DNA of 20,103 nt from Lachnospiraceae bacterium (lineage in GTDB: Bacteria; Bacillota; Clostridia; Lachnospirales; Lachnospiraceae): positions 1 to 20,103 of the forward strand of contig CAADTP010000044.1 in assembly GCA_900751995.1 (NCBI GenBank). The letters are read 5' to 3'. Under the pieces are notes generated by a model. The model did no database searches and was not told the DNA's origin. It saw nothing but the letters and a program-made list of their open reading frames with translations. This document shows positions 14,589 through 20,103 of the stretch, piece after piece. How positions within the stretch are numbered: position 1 is the first letter of the stretch; each line of letters begins with the position of its first letter. A program made the position numbers and the translations under genes.

Positions 14589-15086
14589 ATGAATATTGAG
14601 GAACTTTACCGGACATATTTTGACATTGTATATCGGTATATCCGTTCTGTCTCACGGGATGGAGCGCTGGCTGAGGAAGTGACCCAGGAGACATTTTTTA
14701 AGGCGCTGAAAAAAGCAGATCAGTTCCGTGATGACTGCGATGTGCGGGTGTGGCTTTGCCAGATTGCAAAGAATACGTTGTACGACCATCTGAAAAAGCA
14801 GAAAAAGCAACTTCCCGGAGAGGAGCAGCCGGAAACAGCAGAAAGCCATGGTGGAGAAATTTTTGAGGAAAAGCTGGCACAGCGGAGTCAGGCTATGGAG
14901 ATCCACAAAGTTTTGCATGGCCTTTCGGAACCGTATAAAGAAGTTTTTTCCCTGCGGACATTCGGAGAGCTTAAGTTTAGTGAGATCGGAATGCTTTTTG
15001 GAAAAAGTGAAAACTGGGCGCGGGTGACTTATTACCGTGCAAGAGTAAAGATCAGAGAGGAGCTGGAATATGAAGATTACATGTGA
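14589..15086 (+). CDS. ECF-family RNA polymerase sigma factor
   Basis: A 165-residue sigma-70 protein with only regions 2 and 4. Region 2 (about 5-70) has LYRTYFDIVYRYIRS, LAEEVTQETFFKALK and VRVWLCQIAKNTLYDHLKKQ. Region 4 (about 105-158) has GLSEPYKEVFSLRTFGELKFSEIG and an HTH ending NWARVTYYRARVKIRE. A purine-rich site AGGGAGG precedes ATG 14589; a GTG at 14562 would lie at the transcription start without a ribosome site. The next gene overlaps its last 17 bp and encodes the anti-sigma factor, the normal ECF pairing. The signal sensed is not evident; cell-envelope stress is usual for the family. Confidence 0.93.
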   Translation: MNIEELYRTYFDIVYRYIRSVSRDGALAEEVTQETFFKALKKADQFRDDCDVRVWLCQIAKNTLYDHLKKQKKQLPGEEQPETAESHGGEIFEEKLAQRSQAMEIHKVLHGLSEPYKEVFSLRTFGELKFSEIGMLFGKSENWARVTYYRARVKIREELEYEDYM

Positions 15087-15858
15087 CGTAATACAGGATC
15101 TGATGCCATCTTATATAGATGGGATATTAAGCGAAGACAGTCGGGCGCTGGTGGAAGAACATATGGGAACCTGTCAGGAATGCAGAAAAATGTTGGAGAT
15201 CATGAAAGAAGAGCAGGGAAAAGAGCAGGCCCGGATAAGATCATCTGTAGCTTCTGTAGCAGGATGTGGAACTGGTGGGACGGAAAATACTGAAAGTAAT
15301 GCAAATACCGGAAGCGTAGCCGCACTGAAAAAAATCCGGAGAAAATTAATAATACGCAGAGTGCTGACAGCAGCAGTGGCAGTTATCCTGACACTCATCG
15401 CTGCGGCAGCAGGCTACAATCACTGGTATTTCAACGAAAAATACATGACCCTGGAAAATAGCGGAATGTACGTAAAAAATAATAGATTGTATTCTTCCAA
15501 TAATCTCATCAACCGAATGAAAGTACAGTACACGGAAGATGGAAAAACAGAGTTCGTCTACGCCATTGACGCGCCATATGCAGGAACTCTGGAACTGAAA
15601 GGCGATGACATGCTGCTTCAGGATTTTTCCAAAAAGACAGAGGAAGTATCACCGGAAGATGATAGCATCCCGGAAACGGTAACAGAGGTTTATTATATGA
15701 GTGAGGAGGCCGGAAAGAAGAGTCTGGAATTAACAGAGCTGGAAGCAAAGGGAGATCTGGATGCAGCGGAGAAAATTGTGGATGAGATGAAACAGGAATC
15801 GAAGCTGATATGGTCGGAACAAGAGGATAGAAATACCGCATCGTCTATGTTAAAATAA
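15070..15858 (+). CDS. Zinc-finger anti-sigma factor, membrane anchored
   Basis: A 262-residue partner of the sigma factor. The N-terminal zf-HC2 domain has C5 and the H31-x3-C35-x2-C38 zinc motif, with MPSYIDGILSEDSRALVEEH. A polar linker (about 50-85) leads to one transmembrane helix (98-116, VLTAAVAVILTLIAAAAGY) and an outer domain of about 145 residues rich in charged residues. The N-terminus would hold the sigma factor at the membrane until a signal triggers release. It overlaps the sigma gene by 17 bp (15070-15086), so the two are translationally coupled; AGGAG lies 8 nt upstream. The extracellular domain was not recognised. Confidence 0.9.
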   Translation: MKITCDVIQDLMPSYIDGILSEDSRALVEEHMGTCQECRKMLEIMKEEQGKEQARIRSSVASVAGCGTGGTENTESNANTGSVAALKKIRRKLIIRRVLTAAVAVILTLIAAAAGYNHWYFNEKYMTLENSGMYVKNNRLYSSNNLINRMKVQYTEDGKTEFVYAIDAPYAGTLELKGDDMLLQDFSKKTEEVSPEDDSIPETVTEVYYMSEEAGKKSLELTELEAKGDLDAAEKIVDEMKQESKLIWSEQEDRNTASSMLK

Positions 15859-15862
15859 AACC

Positions 15863-15891
15863 TGGACAGTACAGTGAAAAAGTTCTATAAA
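15863..15891 (+). promoter_or_regulatory. Promoter of the ArsC-like/YitT pair
   Basis: TGGACA at 15863-15868, a 17-bp spacer and TATAAA at 15886-15891. The leader (about 70 nt) contains an A9 run and a small hairpin (15922-15945, GCAGT/ACTGC arms). Confidence 0.5.
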
Positions 15892-15966
15892 AATTCTGTG
15901 CTGTAGGCAAAAAAAAAGACAGCAGTGAATTTACGTATTTACTGCCGAAGAACAGGGGGACATAAG

Positions 15967-16320
15967 ATGTTATTTGTATGCTATCCAAAATGCAGTACCT
16001 GCAAAAAGGCTCAGAAATGGCTGGATGAGAGTGGCGCAGAATATACTTTGCGTGATATTAAGACGGACAATCCAACTGCAGAGGAACTGAAAGCCTGGTG
16101 GGAAAAAAGCGGTCTTCCGCTGAAGCGTTTCTTCAATACCAGTGGAAATATTTATAAAGAGATGAAACTGAAAGATAAACTTCCGGAGATGAGTGAGGAA
16201 GAGCAGCTTGCGCTTCTTGCAACAGACGGGATGCTTGTGAAACGACCAATCCTTGTTGGGAAAGACAAGGTGCTGGTGGGCGCTAAAGAAAAAGAATGGG
16301 AAGAGTATCTGAAATCATGA
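15967..16320 (+). CDS. ArsC/Spx-family protein
   Basis: A 117-residue thioredoxin-fold protein of the ArsC/Spx superfamily (COG1393). It starts MLFVCYPKCSTCKKAQKWLD with a CxxC at C9/C12, then LRDIKTDNPTAEELKAWWEK, and the conserved LVKRPILVGKDKVLVGAKEKEW end, whose Arg-Pro pair is typical of the family. Members are arsenate reductases, Spx-type RNA-polymerase regulators or uncharacterised thiol proteins. It lacks arsenic-operon neighbours, so true arsenate reduction is doubtful. ATG 15967 has AGGGGGA 6 nt upstream; an earlier in-frame GTG at 15925 has no such site. Its stop overlaps the next start by 4 bp (ATGA), indicating coupling. Confidence 0.9.
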   Translation: MLFVCYPKCSTCKKAQKWLDESGAEYTLRDIKTDNPTAEELKAWWEKSGLPLKRFFNTSGNIYKEMKLKDKLPEMSEEEQLALLATDGMLVKRPILVGKDKVLVGAKEKEWEEYLKS

Positions 16321-17171
16321 AAAAGAAACTGAATTATGCGGATATCGTTAAGGAAACCGTGATTCTCACCGTAGCAGTGGCGATCATCGCAGCAGCGGTA
16401 TATTTTTTCCTGGTGCCAAGCCATACGTCGGTCAGCAGTATTTCCGGTCTTGGAATCGTGCTTTCCAACTTTGTGCCGCTGCAGCTGTCGGCGATTACCA
16501 TGATCCTGAATGTGGTATTGCTGATCATTGGATTTTTTACCTGTGGAAGAGAGTTTGGAGTTAAGACGGTTTATACCAGTGTAATGCTGCCGTTGTTTCT
16601 GGGATTGTTTGAGATCATTTTTCCAAATTTCGGTTCCATGACAGATAGCCAGGAACTGGATGTTCTGTGTTATATTCTGGTAGTGAGTGTGGGACTTAGC
16701 ATTCTTTTTAACCGGAATGCATCCTCAGGCGGACTGGATATCGTGGCGAAGATCATGAATAAGTATCTCCACATGGAACTTGGAAAAGCCATGTCTCTTT
16801 CCGGTATGTGCGTGGCACTTTCCGCGGCGCTTGTGTATGATAAAAAGACGGTGGTCTTAAGTATTCTGGGAACGTATTTTAACGGAATCGTTCTGGATCA
16901 TTTTATTTTTGACAATAATATCAAGCGGCGTGTCTGCATCATCACGAAAAAGGAAGAGGAGCTGAGGCAGTTTATCATTCATGACCTGCACAGCGGAGCC
17001 ACGATCTATGAGGCCATCGGAGCCTATAACATGGAAAAACGCCGTGAGATCATCACCATCGTAGATAAAGGTGAATATCAGAAGCTGATGAAGTTTATAA
17101 ACCAGGAGGACCCGAAAGCGTTTATCACGGTTTATAATGTATCGAATATGCGGTATCAGCCGAAGAAATAA
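16317..17171 (+). CDS. YitT-family membrane protein (DUF161/DUF2179)
   Basis: A 284-residue protein. Residues about 12-185 contain five or six hydrophobic helices, with the family features GLGIVLSNF, FTCGREFGVKTVYTS and RNASSGGLDIVAKIMNKY. Residues about 205-268 form the soluble DUF2179 domain (RRVCIITKKEEELRQFI, LHSGATIYEAIGAY, KREIITIVDKGEYQKL). The family is widespread in Bacillota and its function is not established. I prefer ATG 16317, which overlaps the ArsC-like stop as ATGA; ATG 16296 in the same frame is possible but lies within the upstream gene with no better ribosome site. Terminator follows at 17197-17226. Confidence 0.9.
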   Translation: MKKKLNYADIVKETVILTVAVAIIAAAVYFFLVPSHTSVSSISGLGIVLSNFVPLQLSAITMILNVVLLIIGFFTCGREFGVKTVYTSVMLPLFLGLFEIIFPNFGSMTDSQELDVLCYILVVSVGLSILFNRNASSGGLDIVAKIMNKYLHMELGKAMSLSGMCVALSAALVYDKKTVVLSILGTYFNGIVLDHFIFDNNIKRRVCIITKKEEELRQFIIHDLHSGATIYEAIGAYNMEKRREIITIVDKGEYQKLMKFINQEDPKAFITVYNVSNMRYQPKK

Positions 17172-17196
17172 GAATATTTTGCTGGAATAAAAAAAC

Positions 17197-17226
17197 TCCC
17201 GGGACAAAAGGCCCGGGAATTTTTTT
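17197..17226. terminator. Bidirectional terminator between YitT and NCS2 genes
   Basis: TCCCGGG (17197-17203) / CCCGGGA (17212-17218) with an 8-nt loop, poly-A on the left and T7 on the right, so it works for both convergent genes. Confidence 0.85.
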
Positions 17227-17234
17227 GCCATATT

Positions 17235-18617
17235 TTACAGGAAAATATATTTCAGGATAAACAGCACTGCCAGTACATACATCAGAGCGCTGATCTTCTT
17301 TTCTTTTGCCTTACCTGTGATCAGGTTGATGGCTACGTATGTGATAATTCCCATGGAGATACCTTCGGAAATGCTGTAGAAGAACGGCATTGCGATGATA
17401 CATACATAACATGGGATCGCCTCGGACATATCGCTGAAATCAATGCTGATAACATTGCTGAGCATGTACAATCCAACGATCACCAGAGCCGGAGCTGTGG
17501 CAAAGGACGGGATTGCCAGGAAGATCGGAGACAGGAACAGGGACAGGCCAAATAAGATGGCAGTTGTCACTGCGGTAAGTCCGGTTCTTCCGCCTTCGGA
17601 TACACCGGAAGCACTTTCTACGAAGGTAGTGGTTGTGGATGTACCAAGAACTGCACCGGCAGTTGTTGCAACTGCATCTGCAAGAAGTGCGCCCTTGATG
17701 TTAGGAAGCTTGCCATTTTCATCCAGCATGCCTGCTTTAGAAGAGACACCAACGAGAGTTCCAAGAGTATCAAAAAGATCTACAAATAAAAATGCAAACA
17801 GGATAACAAGGAAATTCAGTGAGAAAACTCCGTCAAACTGCAGCTTCGCAAAGATCGGAGCAAGACTCGGGATAGAGAGTCCGTTGCTGAAATCCGGGAG
17901 CAGGCTGTAGAAGCCGATTTCCGGGTTCGGAATATAAAGTCCGGCGAACTGACAGATGATTCCAAGTCCCCATGTGATCAGGATACCCCAGAGGATGTTT
18001 CCCTTTACATTTTTAACAACCAGGATTCCTGTTACGATGATACCGATCAGAGCCAGGATAACGGTGATCCCCACATTGTTGAAGGAAGCCTCTACACCCT
18101 TGGCTGCGTTGTAGCCATCTACAGAGAAAAGCTGCAGCAGAGTGGAGCCGCCGATCACGATATTGGCATTCTGTAATCCTACAAATGCAATAAAAAGACC
18201 GATACCAACACTGACTGCGGATTTCAGGTTCAGAGGGATCGCATTGAAGATCGCTTCACGTACATTGGTAAGTGAAAGAACGATAAATACGATACCTTCT
18301 GCAAAAACTGCAGTCAGTGCATACTGCCAGCTGTATCCCATACCGATAACAACTGTATAGGCAAAGTATGCGTTCAGACCCATTCCGGGTGCCAGTGCGA
18401 ACGGGTAGTTGGCGAAGATTGCCATCAGCAACGTTCCCAGGAAGGCTGCCAGTGCGGTAGCTGTGAATACAGCTCCGGAATCCATGCCGGTTGCGGACAG
18501 GATGTTCGGGTTAACTGCCAGGATATAGGCCATTGTCATGAAGGTGGTGATACCTGCCAGAACCTCTGTTTTAGCGTCCGTTTTATTTGCGGACAGCTTG
18601 AAGATTTTTTCTAACAT
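17235..18617 (-). CDS. pbuG: NCS2-family purine permease (AzgA/PbuG type)
   Basis: A 460-residue protein with about twelve to fourteen hydrophobic segments. Signatures of the AzgA/PbuG branch are the start EVLAGITTFMTMAYILAVNP, FALAPGMGLNAYFAYTVV, the central FLFVDLFDTLGTLVGVSSK, and GTSTTTTFVESASGVSEGGRTG. Members take up adenine, guanine or hypoxanthine by proton symport; the exact base cannot be read from sequence. The start ATG 18617 has AAAGGGAAAG before it. It is a single-gene unit with its own promoter, divergent from the DUF1648 gene. Many homologues sit behind a purine riboswitch; the leader here is only about 35-40 nt and holds none. Confidence 0.93.
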   Translation of the reverse strand: MLEKIFKLSANKTDAKTEVLAGITTFMTMAYILAVNPNILSATGMDSGAVFTATALAAFLGTLLMAIFANYPFALAPGMGLNAYFAYTVVIGMGYSWQYALTAVFAEGIVFIVLSLTNVREAIFNAIPLNLKSAVSVGIGLFIAFVGLQNANIVIGGSTLLQLFSVDGYNAAKGVEASFNNVGITVILALIGIIVTGILVVKNVKGNILWGILITWGLGIICQFAGLYIPNPEIGFYSLLPDFSNGLSIPSLAPIFAKLQFDGVFSLNFLVILFAFLFVDLFDTLGTLVGVSSKAGMLDENGKLPNIKGALLADAVATTAGAVLGTSTTTTFVESASGVSEGGRTGLTAVTTAILFGLSLFLSPIFLAIPSFATAPALVIVGLYMLSNVISIDFSDMSEAIPCYVCIIAMPFFYSISEGISMGIITYVAINLITGKAKEKKISALMYVLAVLFILKYIFL

Positions 18618-18659
18618 ATTTCTTTCCCTTTCTTAAATATGTTTTTGGACAACATGTCT

Positions 18660-18688
18660 ATTTTATCATATAAAAATTTCGTATGCAA
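18660..18688 (-). promoter_or_regulatory. Promoter of the NCS2 permease gene
   Basis: On the minus strand TTGCAT (plus 18683-18688), a 17-bp spacer, TAAAAT (plus 18660-18665). Just downstream, at plus 18646-18658, lies GGACA-ACA-TGTCT, a near-perfect inverted repeat over the likely start site that could be an operator. Confidence 0.55.
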
Positions 18689-18740
18689 TCGTTAGTGCTT
18701 AACAGATATTGTTATGTAAGGTAATTTTTTGCAAAATACT

Positions 18741-18769
18741 TTTACAAGCAGGTAATTTGTGTGTAAAAT
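18741..18769 (+). promoter_or_regulatory. Promoter of the DUF1648 gene
   Basis: TTTACA at 18741-18746, a 17-bp spacer and TAAAAT at 18764-18769. The leader would be about 55 nt. Confidence 0.55.
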
Positions 18770-18830
18770 ACAGAAAAGAGAGTATTCGATTTACAGACGG
18801 GTTTATTTTGCAATGAAAGGGGGATGGATA

Positions 18831-19319
18831 ATGTCTGAGAAAAAACTGCGGAATATTACAGATGTGCTTTGCTTTCTGATGATCCTTGGGTACGTGATGT
18901 ATCTTGTGGCCACCTGGGGAAATCTGCCGGAGAGGGTGCCGATCCATTTTAATGCTCATGGGATCCCGGACCGGTATGGGAAGAAGGGCAGCCTTCTTCT
19001 GGAGCCGATTTTGGGGCTGCTGATCTTGGCACTTCTGATGTTCTGTCAGAGATTTCCACAGTGGTGGAATTATCCGGTTGAGGTGACAGAGGAAAACAGA
19101 GAGCATATCTTTGAAATCGCGTCAAAAATGATGTCTGTGATCAAGCTGTTATCCATTGGAGTATGTCTTGATGCCGGGATCAGCGGGAATCTGGGAACGG
19201 CACCTATGTGGCCGGTGTGGATACTGATCACAGGGATTTTCGTGACATTGATCCTGGGGATCCGGGGGATATATAAGGCTGGTAAAGAAAATGGCATGGA
19301 TGAGGAGGATAAATCGTGA
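18831..19319 (+). CDS. DUF1648 domain membrane protein
   Basis: A 162-residue protein with three or four transmembrane helices: about 12-30 (VLCFLMILGYVMYLVATWG), 62-80 (LEPILGLLILALLMF), about 110-128 and 135-155. The segment LPERVPIHFNAHGIPDRYGKK right after the first helix is the DUF1648 signature, also found at the N-terminus of SdpI immunity proteins, but the remaining SdpI part is missing, so a role in immunity is not supported. ATG 18831 has AAAGGGGGA 6 nt upstream; an in-frame upstream ATG at 18759 has none and would add a charged leader. Function unknown. Confidence 0.85.
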   Translation: MSEKKLRNITDVLCFLMILGYVMYLVATWGNLPERVPIHFNAHGIPDRYGKKGSLLLEPILGLLILALLMFCQRFPQWWNYPVEVTEENREHIFEIASKMMSVIKLLSIGVCLDAGISGNLGTAPMWPVWILITGIFVTLILGIRGIYKAGKENGMDEEDKS

Positions 19320-19464
19320 AGCGGTCGCGTTTGTGATCATGCAGAAGAGTGGAAGGGAAATGTTCGATTTATTGTACTGAATATGGATGGAACCAGCGAA
19401 AGCGGATCGCGAATATCCGCTTGGCGAAATTATAATAAAAACAGGAAAGGAATCTCAGGAGGAT

Positions 19465-19737
19465 ATGGTAGATACAAGAACAGATGAGCTTTACAGAGCG
19501 CTTCAGGATAAGGGATATCCCGATGAGCTGTGCCGGGAAATCGCCTATAAACATATGAATACCGATTACACAGCTACACGGATGCTGGGGTATTTATACA
19601 GGGTGACAAGTCCCAGAGTGGAGGATGTGATCGATGAGATGCTGGCGATCTTAAGTGATAGGGAAGCCATCGTCCGGAAGAAAGAGCTGGAGCACGCCCA
19701 GGCTACGATCAACAGCGTGTATCGGGAGGGTTTGTAA
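19465..19737 (+). CDS. Small charged protein of unknown function
   Basis: About 90 residues with no transmembrane segment: TDELYRALQDKGYPDELC, then YKHMNTDYTATRMLGYLYR, and an amphipathic acidic stretch VEDVIDEMLAILSDREAIV, ending in a charged helix. It looks like a compact helical protein. I do not recognise the family with certainty. Start choice is difficult: AGGAGG ends only 2 nt before ATG 19465, which is too close, while GGAAAGGA is 14 nt away; an in-frame ATG at 19387 has no ribosome site. After the TAA the same frame stays open for 53 more codons to 19899, which is odd and may mean a recent nonsense change or mere chance. Codon use matches the neighbours. Confidence 0.65.
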   Translation: MVDTRTDELYRALQDKGYPDELCREIAYKHMNTDYTATRMLGYLYRVTSPRVEDVIDEMLAILSDREAIVRKKELEHAQATINSVYREGL

Positions 19738-19973
19738 CGGAAATCCCGGAGCTTTGCCAGTGCTGGCGGATCAGAAGCTTCATCCTTTAAGGAAAATCAG
19801 GAGATCATGGCTCTGGAGCATCATCTCCTTCCGCAGAAATTCATCATTGATAACTACATCAATATGAACGCACACTTTAATTTTATCCGTTTCTTTTAAA
19901 CAGTATTGTTATTACGGTAGTGATTACTCTGATCGTAATTTATGCAAGTAATTGAAGATGGAAAAAATAGTAA
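19738..19973. other. Non-coding stretch before the IS element
   Basis: No clear gene. A 30-codon frame from ATG 19807 (MALEHHLLPQKF...) has AGGAG 4 nt ahead and is in frame with the gene upstream, but is too short to call. An inverted repeat ATTACG (19911-19916) / CGTAAT (19934-19939) could be part of the left-end hairpin of the IS200/IS605 element. Confidence 0.4.
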
Positions 19974-20002
19974 TTGTATTAACTGATAAACCATAGTATA
20001 AT
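19974..20002 (+). promoter_or_regulatory. Promoter of the IS200/IS605 transposase gene
   Basis: TTGTAT at 19974-19979, a 17-bp spacer, and a perfect TATAAT at 19997-20002. The ATG follows only 6 bp later, so the transcript would be nearly leaderless, in line with the weak translation usual for this IS family. Confidence 0.5.
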
Positions 20003-20008
20003 ACAAAT

Positions 20009-20103
20009 ATGAACACAACATATAAATCAAACAACAATGTCGTCTATTCCTGTAAATACCATGTAGTATGGTGTCCAAAGTATAGACGAAAAGTATTAAT
20101 TAA
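20009..20103 (+). CDS. tnpA: IS200/IS605-family transposase TnpA, N-terminal part
   Basis: The first 31 codons are in the window: MNTTYKSNNNVVYSCKYHVV, then WCPKYRRKVL. This YSCKYHVVWCPKYRRKVL start is diagnostic of the Y1 (HUH single-strand) transposases of IS200/IS605, normally about 135-155 residues. The HUH motif and catalytic tyrosine lie outside the window, so integrity and the presence of a TnpB partner cannot be judged. There is no strong ribosome site. Confidence 0.9.
   Translation, partial: MNTTYKSNNNVVYSCKYHVVWCPKYRRKVLI

Larger units (their letters stand above)
19911..20103 (+). mobile_element. Left part of an IS200/IS605-family insertion sequence
   Basis: The transposase start at 20009, preceded by its promoter and a possible subterminal hairpin (19911-19939), marks the left end of an IS200/IS605 element running off the right edge. 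These elements have no terminal inverted repeats or target duplication, so the exact left boundary cannot be fixed here. Confidence 0.55.

Noticed and set aside
18618..18740. Purine riboswitch upstream of the NCS2 permease
   Set aside because: The predicted leader is only about 35-40 nt and none of the conserved aptamer elements were seen.

Overview
The window looks like chromosomal DNA from a gut Clostridium-relative (Bacillota, most likely family Lachnospiraceae, Blautia-like; genus not proven). Reasons: moderate GC, strong purine-rich Shine-Dalgarno sites, an electron-confurcating lactate dehydrogenase operon, a LicT/RAT-controlled beta-glucoside PTS operon, YitT and NCS2 proteins, and an EF-Tu tail (REGGRTVGSGRVATVIE) of clostridial type.

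Left edge (1-900): the last codons of an unknown membrane protein, then about 630 bp without a normal gene that reads like the end of an integrative element. It holds a 32-residue one-helix membrane peptide on the minus strand, a shared bidirectional terminator, inverted and direct repeats, and then the last 17 codons plus stop of tuf (EF-Tu) with an intact downstream terminator but no tuf body. The simplest reading is an insertion or rearrangement junction in the 3' end of tuf. A lone SUKH-family (SMI1/KNR4) immunity-type gene follows on the minus strand.

Region 1574-6332: a four-gene plus-strand operon, etfB-etfA(ferredoxin domain)-lctD-permease, with its own promoter and terminator. It matches the LctBCD complex that oxidises lactate with NAD+ at the expense of reduced ferredoxin. 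The fourth gene is a YkvI-family permease in place of the usual LctP-type lactate permease, and no regulator or racemase is seen.

Region 6380-11031: promoter - RAT1/terminator - licT - RAT2 - bglP (EIIBCA) - bglA (GH1 6-phospho-beta-glucosidase) - terminator. This is a complete aryl-beta-glucoside uptake and hydrolysis unit. RAT1 overlaps a normal intrinsic terminator; RAT2 instead overlaps a hairpin that buries the bglP Shine-Dalgarno sequence, which suggests translational control.

Region 11038-14440: a 7TM-GAF-GGDEF diguanylate cyclase and, convergent to it, an AlbA_2/Schlafen-type ATP-binding regulator with a repetitive Lys/Thr linker; the two share a bidirectional terminator.

Region 14530-17226: an ECF sigma factor behind a self-type ECF promoter, its overlapping zinc-finger membrane anti-sigma factor, then an ArsC/Spx-like protein overlapping a YitT-family membrane protein.

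Region 17235-20103: an NCS2 purine permease on the minus strand, divergent from a DUF1648 membrane protein, a small unrecognised acidic/charged protein, and at the right edge the first 31 codons of an IS200/IS605-family TnpA transposase with its promoter.
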